Shown here: one piece after another, positions 23,710 through 30,716 of the stretch
How the letters are laid out: each line of letters begins with the position of its first letter
How positions within the stretch are numbered: the first letter of the stretch is position 1
Assembly: GCA_022779345.1 (NCBI GenBank)
Contig: JALFTG010000005.1
Location: 1 to 32,951, forward strand
Direction of reading: 5' to 3'
DNA from: Oscillospiraceae bacterium
GTDB taxonomy: Bacteria > Bacillota > Clostridia > Oscillospirales > Oscillospiraceae
DNA length: 32,951 nt
Made by a program: the position numbers and the translations under genes
The notes under the pieces: generated by a model
Databases searched by the model: none
Told to the model about the DNA's origin: nothing
The model's input: only the letters and a program-made list of their open reading frames with translations

Positions 23710-24315
23710 ATGGATATCATTCACGCGCTGGAGGCGCTGCTGTTTGCCTCCGGGGACCCGGTGCCCATCGACCGGGCAGCCGCCGTGCTGGAGATTGACC
23801 GGGAACAGGTGATTTCCGCGGCGGACGCGCTGGAACGGGAATATGAAAAACGAAACGCGGGCATCCGTGTAGTCCGTCTGGAGGACGGTTTTCAGCTGTG
23901 CTCCCGGCCGGAATACGCGGATCTGATTGTCAGACTGATGCGCCACCGCAAGCCGCCCAAACTCAGTCAGGCGGCGCTGGAAGTGCTGGCCATCGTGGCC
24001 TATTTCCAGCCGGTGACGCGGGCGTATATTGAAGATGTCCGGGGCGTGGACAGCTCCTATTCCGTGAGTATGCTCACGGAGCGGGGCCTGATCGAGCCCT
24101 GCGGCCGTCTGGATGTGCCGGGCCGGCCCATGCTGTTCCGGACCACGGACACATTTTTGCGGGTCATGGATCTGGAACGGCTGGAGGATCTGCCGCCCCT
24201 GCCGGAGATCTCTCCGGAGGAGGGCACCGAAGCCCTCCGGGCCGCCATTGCCCAGAAGGAAAACGCCGGGGTTCAGATGGAGCTGGATACCACCGTCCCG
24301 GCTGCTGAGGAGTGA
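23710..24315 (+). CDS. scpB: Segregation and condensation protein B
   Basis: A 201-residue ScpB with two winged-helix domains: the N-terminal IIHALEALLFASGDPVPIDR region and the central SQAALEVLAIVAYFQPVTRA followed by YIEDVRGVDSSYSVSMLTER and GLIEPCGRLDVPGRP, the family signature. It binds ScpA as a dimer in the SMC complex. ATG 23710 has AAGGAACGATAAGAG upstream; an open extension to the left overlaps scpA and is not likely. A C-terminal acidic tail follows. The stop overlaps the ribosome-binding site region of the next gene. Confidence 0.95.
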   Translation: MDIIHALEALLFASGDPVPIDRAAAVLEIDREQVISAADALEREYEKRNAGIRVVRLEDGFQLCSRPEYADLIVRLMRHRKPPKLSQAALEVLAIVAYFQPVTRAYIEDVRGVDSSYSVSMLTERGLIEPCGRLDVPGRPMLFRTTDTFLRVMDLERLEDLPPLPEISPEEGTEALRAAIAQKENAGVQMELDTTVPAAEE

Positions 24316-24935
24316 TGCCTTTGAAAGTCCTGCTGATCATTCTCGCAGTGCTGGCCCTGCTGCTGTATCTGCCTGTGGGCGTGGATGTGGGATACACCGG
24401 CGGACAGGTGCTGCTGCGGGTGCGTACCGGTGCGCTGGCATTTACGGTACTACCCCGGAAAGCCGGAAAAAAGAAATCCAAAAAGCCGAAGAAACAGTCC
24501 CCGGCGGAGCAGAAATCCGGACAGCCGAAGGAAAAACGGAAGCTGCCCGTCACAAAGGACGACATTCTGGACGCGGCGGAACTGCTGATCCGCAGCATCA
24601 AAAAGCTGCGCTTCCGGGTCAGCCGGCTGAAGCTCCATTTCGTCTCCGCCTTTGATGATCCCTATAATACCGCCATGGTGTATGGCTATGTGTGTGCGGC
24701 AGTGAACGCCTTGCGCATGGACCGGGTGAAGGGGGCGGACATTCAGCTGTCTGCGGACTTCATGGCGGAGCACTGGTCGGCTGACGCCGCCTGCTCCATC
24801 ACCATCCGCATCTGGTATATGATGAAATTCGCGTGTTCCGTGCTGGCGGGCGGGATTCCCATCCTGCTGCGGATCCGGAAGCGCATGAAGCCGAAACAAT
24901 CTCAAGTCGCGCAACCCGCGGGAAAGGAAGCATAA
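24315..24935 (+). CDS. DUF2953 membrane-anchored protein
   Basis: A 206-residue protein with an N-terminal membrane segment (about 4-22: KVLLIILAVLALLLYLPVGV), a Lys/Pro-rich stretch (KKKSKKPKKQSP at about 52-63), and a C-terminal part with the DUF2953 pattern (SAFDDPYNTAMVYGYVCAAV, then ADIQLSADF). Position between scpB and gerW is conserved in Clostridia and agrees with DUF2953. Function is unknown; a sporulation link is suggested by its neighbours only. The start may be ATG 24315 or TTG 24321; GAGGAG at 24307-24312 is better spaced for TTG. Confidence 0.85.
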   Translation: MPLKVLLIILAVLALLLYLPVGVDVGYTGGQVLLRVRTGALAFTVLPRKAGKKKSKKPKKQSPAEQKSGQPKEKRKLPVTKDDILDAAELLIRSIKKLRFRVSRLKLHFVSAFDDPYNTAMVYGYVCAAVNALRMDRVKGADIQLSADFMAEHWSADAACSITIRIWYMMKFACSVLAGGIPILLRIRKRMKPKQSQVAQPAGKEA

Positions 24936-24938
24936 ACG

Positions 24939-25331
24939 ATGGAACATCACGCATTGGGCGAGGTCATGGACATCTCCATGACGAAGATCAAGGAAATGGT
25001 GGATGTGAATACCGTGATCGGGGACCCGATCTATACCCCGGACGGGATCACGCTGATCCCCGTGACCCAGGTGAGCCTGGGCCTGGCCACCGGCGGCGGG
25101 GAAGGAGACGACAAGGGCAAGTCTGGCATGGGCGCCGGAACCGCCAGCGGTGTGAAGATGCAGCCCCAGGGCTTTCTGATCATCAAGGACGGCATGATCC
25201 GTTTTGTGAGCACCGCCGTGCCCGCCACTTCCACAGTGGACCGGGTGCTGGACATGATTCCAGACATTTTTGACCGGGTGGAGCATCTGATCGGCAATGT
25301 GAAGGAGAAAAAAGAGGAGCCGGAACTCTGA
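24939..25331 (+). CDS. gerW: GerW family sporulation protein (YtfJ)
   Basis: A 130-residue GerW/YtfJ protein: VDVNTVIGDPIYTPDGITLI and PVTQVSLGLATGGGE form the N-terminal family signature, followed by a Gly-rich loop, GVKMQPQGFLIIKDGMIRFV and an amphipathic C-terminus. In B. subtilis GerW is a spore protein needed for proper germination. Its presence supports a spore-forming host. AAAGGAAG precedes ATG 24939, and the gene follows DUF2953 by 3 bases. Confidence 0.95.
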   Translation: MEHHALGEVMDISMTKIKEMVDVNTVIGDPIYTPDGITLIPVTQVSLGLATGGGEGDDKGKSGMGAGTASGVKMQPQGFLIIKDGMIRFVSTAVPATSTVDRVLDMIPDIFDRVEHLIGNVKEKKEEPEL

Positions 25332-25363
25332 ACACATAATCAGCCCATCCCCGGCCCATAATA

Positions 25364-25388
25364 AGCACTACCCAGAAAGGGTGGTGCT
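25364..25388 (+). promoter_or_regulatory. Hairpin covering the dacF ribosome-binding region
   Basis: AGCACTACCC (25364-25373) pairs over all 10 positions (one T-G wobble) with GGGTGGTGCT (25379-25388) around a 5-base loop. The 3' arm holds the only G-rich sequence before the TTG start at 25391. There is no T tract, so it is unlikely to be a terminator. Confidence 0.6.
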
Positions 25389-25390
25389 AT

Positions 25391-26455
25391 TTGAAAAAAC
25401 TGATCCTGTTGTGCGCGGCGGTGACCGCGCTGTCCGGCCTGCCTGTGTCCGCTGCCGATGCCCCCGGCGTCTCCGCCCGGGCCGCCATCGTCCTGCATGC
25501 GGACACGGGCACGGTGCTGTATGAGAAAAACGCCGATGAAGAACTGCTCATCGCCTCCACCACCAAGATCATGACGGCCCTGGTGGCCCTGGAACGGTGC
25601 GATCCGGACATGGAAGTGACTATCCGCCCTGAATGGACGGGAATTGAGGGTTCCTCCATGTATCTGAAAGCGGGGGAGACCTATACCCTGCGGGAGCTGC
25701 TGTACGGGATGCTGCTGGCATCGGGCAACGACGCGGCCACGGCAGTGGCCTGTACTGTGGCGGGCAGCGAGGACGCATTTGCTGCGCTGATGAATGAAAA
25801 GGCGGCAGAGCTGGGACTGACCGGCACCTCTTTTGAAAATCCCCACGGTCTGGACAGCCCGGACCACCATTCCACCGCCCGGGATCTGGCGGTGCTGGCG
25901 GCATACGCCATGGAAAACGAGGAGTTCGCCGCCATCGTGTCCACCCGGAGCAAGACCATTCACGATCAGACTTATGTCAACCACAATAAGCTCCTCTGGC
26001 AATGTGAGGGCACCATCGGCGTCAAGACCGGCTACACAAAAGCCGCGGGACGGGCGCTGGTGTCCTGCTGCGAGCGGGAGGGGACCCGGTATATATGCGT
26101 GACGCTGGATGATCCCTGTGACTGGGCGGACCATGCGGCGCTGTATGACTGGGCCTTCGCGGAGTACACCTATGTGACGGCGGTGGAGGAGGACTTCACC
26201 GTGGAACTGCCGGCTGTCTGCGACGGCGGAGGTACCGTGACGGTCATGCCGGCAGAGCCGGTGCGGGCGCTGGTGCGGCCGGAGGACACCGTGGCGCTGC
26301 GTCTGGAACTGCCCCGGTTCGTGTTTCCCGGCGTTTTGGCCGGCGACAGGGCGGGCCGGGTGACCGTGACCGTCAACGGCGTGCCGGCCGGGGAGACAAC
26401 ACTGGTCTACCGGGAGGATCTGCCCCTTCCGGACCGGCACAGAACGGCGGTGTGA
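25391..26455 (+). CDS. D-Ala-D-Ala carboxypeptidase (DacF-like, S11 family)
   Basis: A 354-residue penicillin-binding protein that trims the terminal D-Ala from peptidoglycan stem peptides. A signal peptide (about 1-22, KKLILLCAAVTALSGLPVSA) is followed by the S11 catalytic motifs: Ser56-x-x-Lys59 in STTK, Ser111-Gly-Asn113 in SGNDAA, and Lys212-Thr-Gly in VKTGYT. A C-terminal beta domain follows, but I see no obvious amphipathic anchor helix at the very end. The start is TTG 25391, directly after a hairpin that would mask its ribosome-binding site. Downstream of gerW this protein is often the sporulation-linked DacF/DacB type. Confidence 0.93.
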   Translation: MKKLILLCAAVTALSGLPVSAADAPGVSARAAIVLHADTGTVLYEKNADEELLIASTTKIMTALVALERCDPDMEVTIRPEWTGIEGSSMYLKAGETYTLRELLYGMLLASGNDAATAVACTVAGSEDAFAALMNEKAAELGLTGTSFENPHGLDSPDHHSTARDLAVLAAYAMENEEFAAIVSTRSKTIHDQTYVNHNKLLWQCEGTIGVKTGYTKAAGRALVSCCEREGTRYICVTLDDPCDWADHAALYDWAFAEYTYVTAVEEDFTVELPAVCDGGGTVTVMPAEPVRALVRPEDTVALRLELPRFVFPGVLAGDRAGRVTVTVNGVPAGETTLVYREDLPLPDRHRTAV

Positions 26456-26489
26456 CCGCCCATATGATTATCAAACCAGGAGGAATTCC

Positions 26490-27203
26490 ATGCAGGAACG
26501 CTTACAGAAGATCATCTCCGGCGCGGGACTGGCGTCCCGCCGGGCGGCGGAGCAGATGCTCCGGGACGGGCGGGTGACCGTGAATGGTCAGACCGCCCAG
26601 TTGGGTCAGTCTGCCGACCCGGAGGAGGACATCATCCGGGTGGACGGGGAGCGTCTGCCCCGGAAGAAGAGCCGCACCTATGTGATGCTCAACAAACCCA
26701 AAGGCTATGTGACCACCATGCACGACGAGGAAGGCCGCCCCACGGTGGCGGAGCTTGTGCAGGTTCCCGGCCGGCGGCTGTATCCCGTGGGCCGGCTGGA
26801 TATGTATTCCGAGGGATTGCTGATCCTCACCGACGACGGGGAGGCCGCCAACCGGCTGATGCACCCGTCCCATCGGGTGGAGAAAACCTACATAGTGGAT
26901 GTGGTGGGGGAGGACCTGTGGTCCGCCGTCCGGCAGATGCGCCGGGAGATGGACATTGACGGCGTGAAAATCCGGGCCATCGATGTACAGCTGATCCGTT
27001 CCGGCGGCGGCCGGGGCCAGCTGTCCGTGACCATCGGCGAGGGCCGCAACCGGCAGGTGCGGAAGATGTGCGACCTCTGCGGCCTGAAGGTCCAGCGGCT
27101 GGTCCGCATCTCGGAAGGGGCGCTGGAGCTGGGAGATCTGCCCACGGGCACCTGGCGCTATCTGACTCCGGAAGAAGTCAGATATGTCACAGAACAGGCC
27201 TGA
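26490..27203 (+). CDS. rluB: rRNA pseudouridine synthase (RluB/RsuA family)
   Basis: A 237-residue pseudouridine synthase. An N-terminal S4 RNA-binding domain (ERLQKIISGAGLASRRAAEQ, then RVTVNG) precedes the catalytic domain with Asp104 in GRLDMYSEGLLILTDDG and the GRNRQVRKM motif. B. subtilis RluB modifies 23S rRNA. In the catalytic motif the usual (D/T)T after LD is MYS, a mild deviation. AGGAGG lies 6 bases before ATG 26490. The order dacF-rluB near scpAB is common in Firmicutes. Confidence 0.93.
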   Translation: MQERLQKIISGAGLASRRAAEQMLRDGRVTVNGQTAQLGQSADPEEDIIRVDGERLPRKKSRTYVMLNKPKGYVTTMHDEEGRPTVAELVQVPGRRLYPVGRLDMYSEGLLILTDDGEAANRLMHPSHRVEKTYIVDVVGEDLWSAVRQMRREMDIDGVKIRAIDVQLIRSGGGRGQLSVTIGEGRNRQVRKMCDLCGLKVQRLVRISEGALELGDLPTGTWRYLTPEEVRYVTEQA

Positions 27204-27249
27204 CACCGGGGTAAATTTGTAAAATCTGCAAGTTTTTTTCTGAACTGTT

Positions 27250-27288
27250 GCAATTTTACTTGCAAATTGTGAAAAAATTGCGTATGAT
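27250..27288 (+). promoter_or_regulatory. rpiR promoter with inverted repeat
   Basis: TTGCAA (27260-27265), a 17-base spacer and TATGAT (27283-27288) lie in an AT-rich region. A perfect 8-bp inverted repeat GCAATTTT (27250-27257)/AAAATTGC (27274-27281) brackets the -35 box and could be an operator. Confidence 0.65.
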
Positions 27289-27343
27289 GTACTCGTCTGA
27301 ATCTGTCCGGAAGACCGGATCTGCAGGAGATGAGCGAAAGCGT

Positions 27344-28207
27344 ATGGAAAACGATATTTTATCTGTCATTGAGCGGGAAGCGCCGGGCTTTTCCAAAGGC
27401 CAGCGGCTGATCGCAAAATATATTCTGGAAAACTATGACAAGGCGGCCTTTATGACCGCCGGGAAACTGGGCAAGACCGTGGGCGTCAGCGAATCCACGG
27501 TGGTTCGTTTTGCGGCGGAACTGGGCTATGACGGTTACCCGGAGATGCGCAAGGTGCTGCAGGAAGTGGTCCGCAACAAGCTGACCTCCGTCCAGCGCAT
27601 TGAGGTGGCCACGGAGCAGATCGACGGGGAGAACATCATTGACTCGGTCATGGCCGCCGACGCCGAGCGCCTCCACGCCACGCTGGAGAGCGTGAACCGG
27701 GAGGACTTTGACCGGGCGGTGAACGCCATTGTCAACGCGAAAAAGGTGTACATCATCGGCACCCGCGCCTCCACCAGCCTGGCCACCTTCTTCGGCTATT
27801 ACATGAGCCTGATTATGGAGAATGTGGCTGTGGTTCAGGACACCGCCGTCAGCGAGGTCTATGAGCAGCTGTTCCGGGTGGGCGAGGGCGATGTGGTTAT
27901 CGGCATCACATTCCCCCGGTATTCCAGCAAGACCGTGGCGGCCATGAAGTATGCCAAGGGCCGCGGTGCCACCACCATCGGCATCACTGACTGCGAGGCG
28001 TCCCCCCTGTATGGGATTTCCGATGTGAACCTGTACGCCAAGAGCGACATGGTGTCTTTCATCGACTCCCTGGTGGCGCCCATGAGCCTGCTGAACGCCC
28101 TGCTGGCGGAGATCGGATTCCGGTCCCGGGAGAACATCTCCGAGACCTTCCGCCGCCTGGAGGATGTTTGGAGCGAGTACTCCGTATTTCTGACCGATGA
28201 CCAGTGA
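27344..28207 (+). CDS. MurR/RpiR family transcriptional regulator
   Basis: A 287-residue regulator with an N-terminal HTH_6 domain (FSKGQRLIAKYILENYDKAA and TVGVSESTVVRFAAELGYDG, then YPEMRKVL) and a C-terminal SIS sugar-phosphate-binding domain (about 125-260; KKVYIIGTRASTSLATFFGY and GDVVIGITFPRYSSKTV). Members respond to phosphosugars, but no sugar gene lies beside it, so the effector is unknown. ATG 27344 begins the conserved sequence; AGGAG at 27325-27329 is rather far (14 bases). Its end overlaps the next gene by 11 bases. Confidence 0.92.
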   Translation: MENDILSVIEREAPGFSKGQRLIAKYILENYDKAAFMTAGKLGKTVGVSESTVVRFAAELGYDGYPEMRKVLQEVVRNKLTSVQRIEVATEQIDGENIIDSVMAADAERLHATLESVNREDFDRAVNAIVNAKKVYIIGTRASTSLATFFGYYMSLIMENVAVVQDTAVSEVYEQLFRVGEGDVVIGITFPRYSSKTVAAMKYAKGRGATTIGITDCEASPLYGISDVNLYAKSDMVSFIDSLVAPMSLLNALLAEIGFRSRENISETFRRLEDVWSEYSVFLTDDQ

Positions 28208-29417
28208 TGTGGTAGTGATCGGCGGCGGCGCGGCAGGAATGCTCTGCGCCGCCACCGCCGCAGAGCGGGGACGGAATGTGATTTTGCTGGAGCCCAACCG
28301 GATGCTGGGCAAAAAGCTGCGGATCACCGGCAAGGGCCGGTGCAATGTGACCAACAACTGCGATGTGAAAACCGTGCTGGCCAACATCCCCGGCGGCGGG
28401 AAATTCCTGTACAGCGCACTGAACAGATTTTCCCCGGCGGACACCATGGCGCTGTTTGAAAATCTGGGAGTCCCCCTGAAAACCGAACGGGGCAACCGGG
28501 TCTTTCCCGAGTCCGACTGCTCCCGGGACATTGTGGATGCCCTGATCCGGTACATGGACAGCACCGGCGTCCGGGTGATCCAGGACAGCGCATTGAAACT
28601 GCGGATTGAGGACGGTGCGGTGACCGGGGTGTTTACCCGGGGCGGTGTCATTGACTGCGGAGCCGCTGTCATCTGCACCGGAGGCATGTCCTATCCGGCC
28701 ACCGGCTCCACCGGCGCCGGATATCGTTTTGCCCGGGAAGCGGGGCACACGGTGTGTCCATGCCGGCCGTCCCTGGTGCCCCTGGAATCCCCGGACGCAT
28801 ACTGTGCCGAGATGCAGGGCTTTTCCCTGAAAAATGTGCGCCTGTCCGCCTTTGAGGATGACAAGCTGGTCTATCAGGAACTGGGGGAGATGATGTTCAC
28901 CCATTTCGGCGTGACCGGTCCGCTGGTCCTGTCTGCCAGCGCCCATTTCCGGCACATGGGGGAGCGGACTTATCGGCTGGAAATCGACCTGAAGCCGGCA
29001 CTGGACGAGGAAAAGCTGGACGCCCGGATCCTCCGGGATTTCAGTGGGGAAAAGAACCGGGAATTCAAAAATTCCCTGGGCGGTCTGGCGGGCCGGACCA
29101 TGATCCCCGTGCTGGTGCGCCTGTCCGGCATCGATCCGGAGACAAAAGTCCATTCCATCACCCGGGAACAGCGCCGGGAGCTGGTGCATCTGTTCAAGCA
29201 TTTCCCGGTGCGGGTATCCGGGACGCGGCCTTTTGAGGAGGCCATCATCACCGCCGGCGGCGTCGCCACCGGGGAGGTGAACCCCAGAACCATGGAATCC
29301 AAGCTGGTCCATGGTCTGTATTTTGCCGGGGAGGTCCTGGATCTGGACGCCTACACCGGCGGATTCAATCTGCAGATCGCCTGGTCCACAGGATATGTGG
29401 CAGGCTGCGCGGTCTGA
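28197..29417 (+). CDS. FAD-dependent oxidoreductase (HI0933/YhiN family)
   Basis: A 406-residue flavoprotein. The N-terminal Rossmann motif VVVIGGGAAGMLCA binds FAD; KKLRITGKGRCNVTN, ICTGGMSYPATGSTGAGYR, and the C-terminal AIITAGGV and GLYFAGEVLDLDAYTGGFNL are hallmarks of the HI0933 family. The physiological substrate of this family is not established. ATG 28197 overlaps the rpiR end, indicating co-transcription, and cmk follows after 13 bases. The block oxidoreductase-cmk-plsC-ispH is a conserved Clostridia order. Confidence 0.93.
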   Translation: MTSDVVVIGGGAAGMLCAATAAERGRNVILLEPNRMLGKKLRITGKGRCNVTNNCDVKTVLANIPGGGKFLYSALNRFSPADTMALFENLGVPLKTERGNRVFPESDCSRDIVDALIRYMDSTGVRVIQDSALKLRIEDGAVTGVFTRGGVIDCGAAVICTGGMSYPATGSTGAGYRFAREAGHTVCPCRPSLVPLESPDAYCAEMQGFSLKNVRLSAFEDDKLVYQELGEMMFTHFGVTGPLVLSASAHFRHMGERTYRLEIDLKPALDEEKLDARILRDFSGEKNREFKNSLGGLAGRTMIPVLVRLSGIDPETKVHSITREQRRELVHLFKHFPVRVSGTRPFEEAIITAGGVATGEVNPRTMESKLVHGLYFAGEVLDLDAYTGGFNLQIAWSTGYVAGCAV

Positions 29418-29430
29418 GTAAGGAGTCAGT

Positions 29431-30114
29431 ATGAGTTATTTTTCCGTAGCCGTTGACGGTCCCGCAGGAGCCGGGAAATCCACCCTGGCCAGAGCGGCGG
29501 CAGAGCGGCTTGGTTTTGTCTATGTGGATACGGGTGCCATCTACCGCACGGTGGGTCTGGCGGTGAAGCGTGCCGGGATTGACCGGCAGGACGCTTCTGC
29601 CGTGGCGGCGCTGCTGCCCGGCCTGTCCATTTCCATCCGGTATGCCGATGGCGTGCAGCATATGCTGCTGGACGGGGAGGATGTGTCCGGTCTGATCCGG
29701 ACCCCGGAGATGTCGGAATATGCCTCGTCTGTGTCGGCCCTGCCTGCAGTGCGGGCATTTCTCATGGAGATGCAGCGGCAGATGGCCCGGGAGCATGATG
29801 TGATCATGGATGGCCGGGACATCGGTACCGTGGTCCTGCCCGATGCGGGACTGAAAGTGTTCCTCACCGCCAGTCCCGAGAAGCGGGCCATGCGCCGGTT
29901 CAAAGAACTGACGGAAAAGGGCACAGCCGTGACCTATGAGGAAGTCCTGGCGGATATGAACGCCCGGGACGAGAAGGACACCACCCGCGCTGCGGCGCCG
30001 CTGAGGGCGGCGGAGGATGCGGTGCTGCTGGACACCAGCGACCTGACGCTGGAAGAGAGTGTGGACGCCCTGGAGGGACTGATCCGGCAGCGGATGAAGG
30101 AGGGGCAGGCATGA
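29431..30114 (+). CDS. cmk: Cytidylate kinase
   Basis: A 227-residue (d)CMP kinase. P-loop GPAGAGKS (10-17), the YVDTGAIYRTVG substrate motif, MDGRDIGTVVLPDAGLKVFL and the LID-type ERAMRRFKEL-like segment (KRAMRRFKEL) are all present, as is the C-terminal LDTSDLTLEE. It phosphorylates CMP and dCMP for nucleotide synthesis. GTAAGGAG lies 5-6 bases before ATG 29431. The stop overlaps the plsC start by 4 bases. Confidence 0.97.
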   Translation: MSYFSVAVDGPAGAGKSTLARAAAERLGFVYVDTGAIYRTVGLAVKRAGIDRQDASAVAALLPGLSISIRYADGVQHMLLDGEDVSGLIRTPEMSEYASSVSALPAVRAFLMEMQRQMAREHDVIMDGRDIGTVVLPDAGLKVFLTASPEKRAMRRFKELTEKGTAVTYEEVLADMNARDEKDTTRAAAPLRAAEDAVLLDTSDLTLEESVDALEGLIRQRMKEGQA

Positions 30115-30716
30115 GCGATGTGCTGGGCAAAGGCGAGGCCTATTACCGGAAATGGCTGAAACGGCTGAAGGGACTGGTGTATTTCTTTTATCCCACGGAG
30201 GTCCACGGCCTGGAAAATATCACGGACCAGCCGGCCATTATCTGCGCCAACCATTCCAATTTCATTGATCCGGTGCTCATCGGCGAGGCCTTCGGCCCGG
30301 AGCACCATATCCATTTCATGGCCAAGGAAGAGCTTCGAAGCAAGCCTGTCCTGGGCAAATTCATTGAGAATCTGGGCTCCTTTTTCGTGGAGCGTGGCAG
30401 CAGCACCGGCATTGACGCGGTGCGCAACACCATGAAGTGCATCCGGTCCGGGGACAAGGTCATGATCTTTCCGGAGGGCACCCGGGTGGAGGAGGACGGC
30501 GCGGCGGACGCCAAGACCGGCGCCGTACGCATGGCCGCCAAGCTGAAAGTGCCCATCGTCCCTGTGTACATTTCCCGGAACAAGAAATTCTTCCGGAAGG
30601 CAAAGCTCATCATCGGCAAGCCCATCCCCGTTCCGGCGGGCACCCATGAGGAGTATGAGGCCTTTGCCGGGCAGCTCATGGCGGATATCTCCGAGATGGG
30701 CAGGGAAGAAGCATGA
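30111..30716 (+). CDS. plsC: 1-acyl-sn-glycerol-3-phosphate acyltransferase
   Basis: A 201-residue acyltransferase that makes phosphatidic acid. The catalytic NHSNFID (His48, Asp53 of the HxxxxD motif) and the substrate-binding FPEGTR (120-125) are visible, with the PIVPVYI segment typical of PlsC. A hydrophobic N-terminal stretch (LKGLVYFFYP) may give peripheral membrane contact. It overlaps both neighbours by 4 bases (ATGA junctions), so cmk-plsC-ispH are coupled. No truncation is evident. Confidence 0.94.
   Translation: MSDVLGKGEAYYRKWLKRLKGLVYFFYPTEVHGLENITDQPAIICANHSNFIDPVLIGEAFGPEHHIHFMAKEELRSKPVLGKFIENLGSFFVERGSSTGIDAVRNTMKCIRSGDKVMIFPEGTRVEEDGAADAKTGAVRMAAKLKVPIVPVYISRNKKFFRKAKLIIGKPIPVPAGTHEEYEAFAGQLMADISEMGREEA

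Noticed and set aside
27330..27345. Alternative ATG at 27330 upstream of rpiR
   Set aside because: It is out of frame with the regulator and directly abuts the AGGAG site, so it is unlikely to be used.
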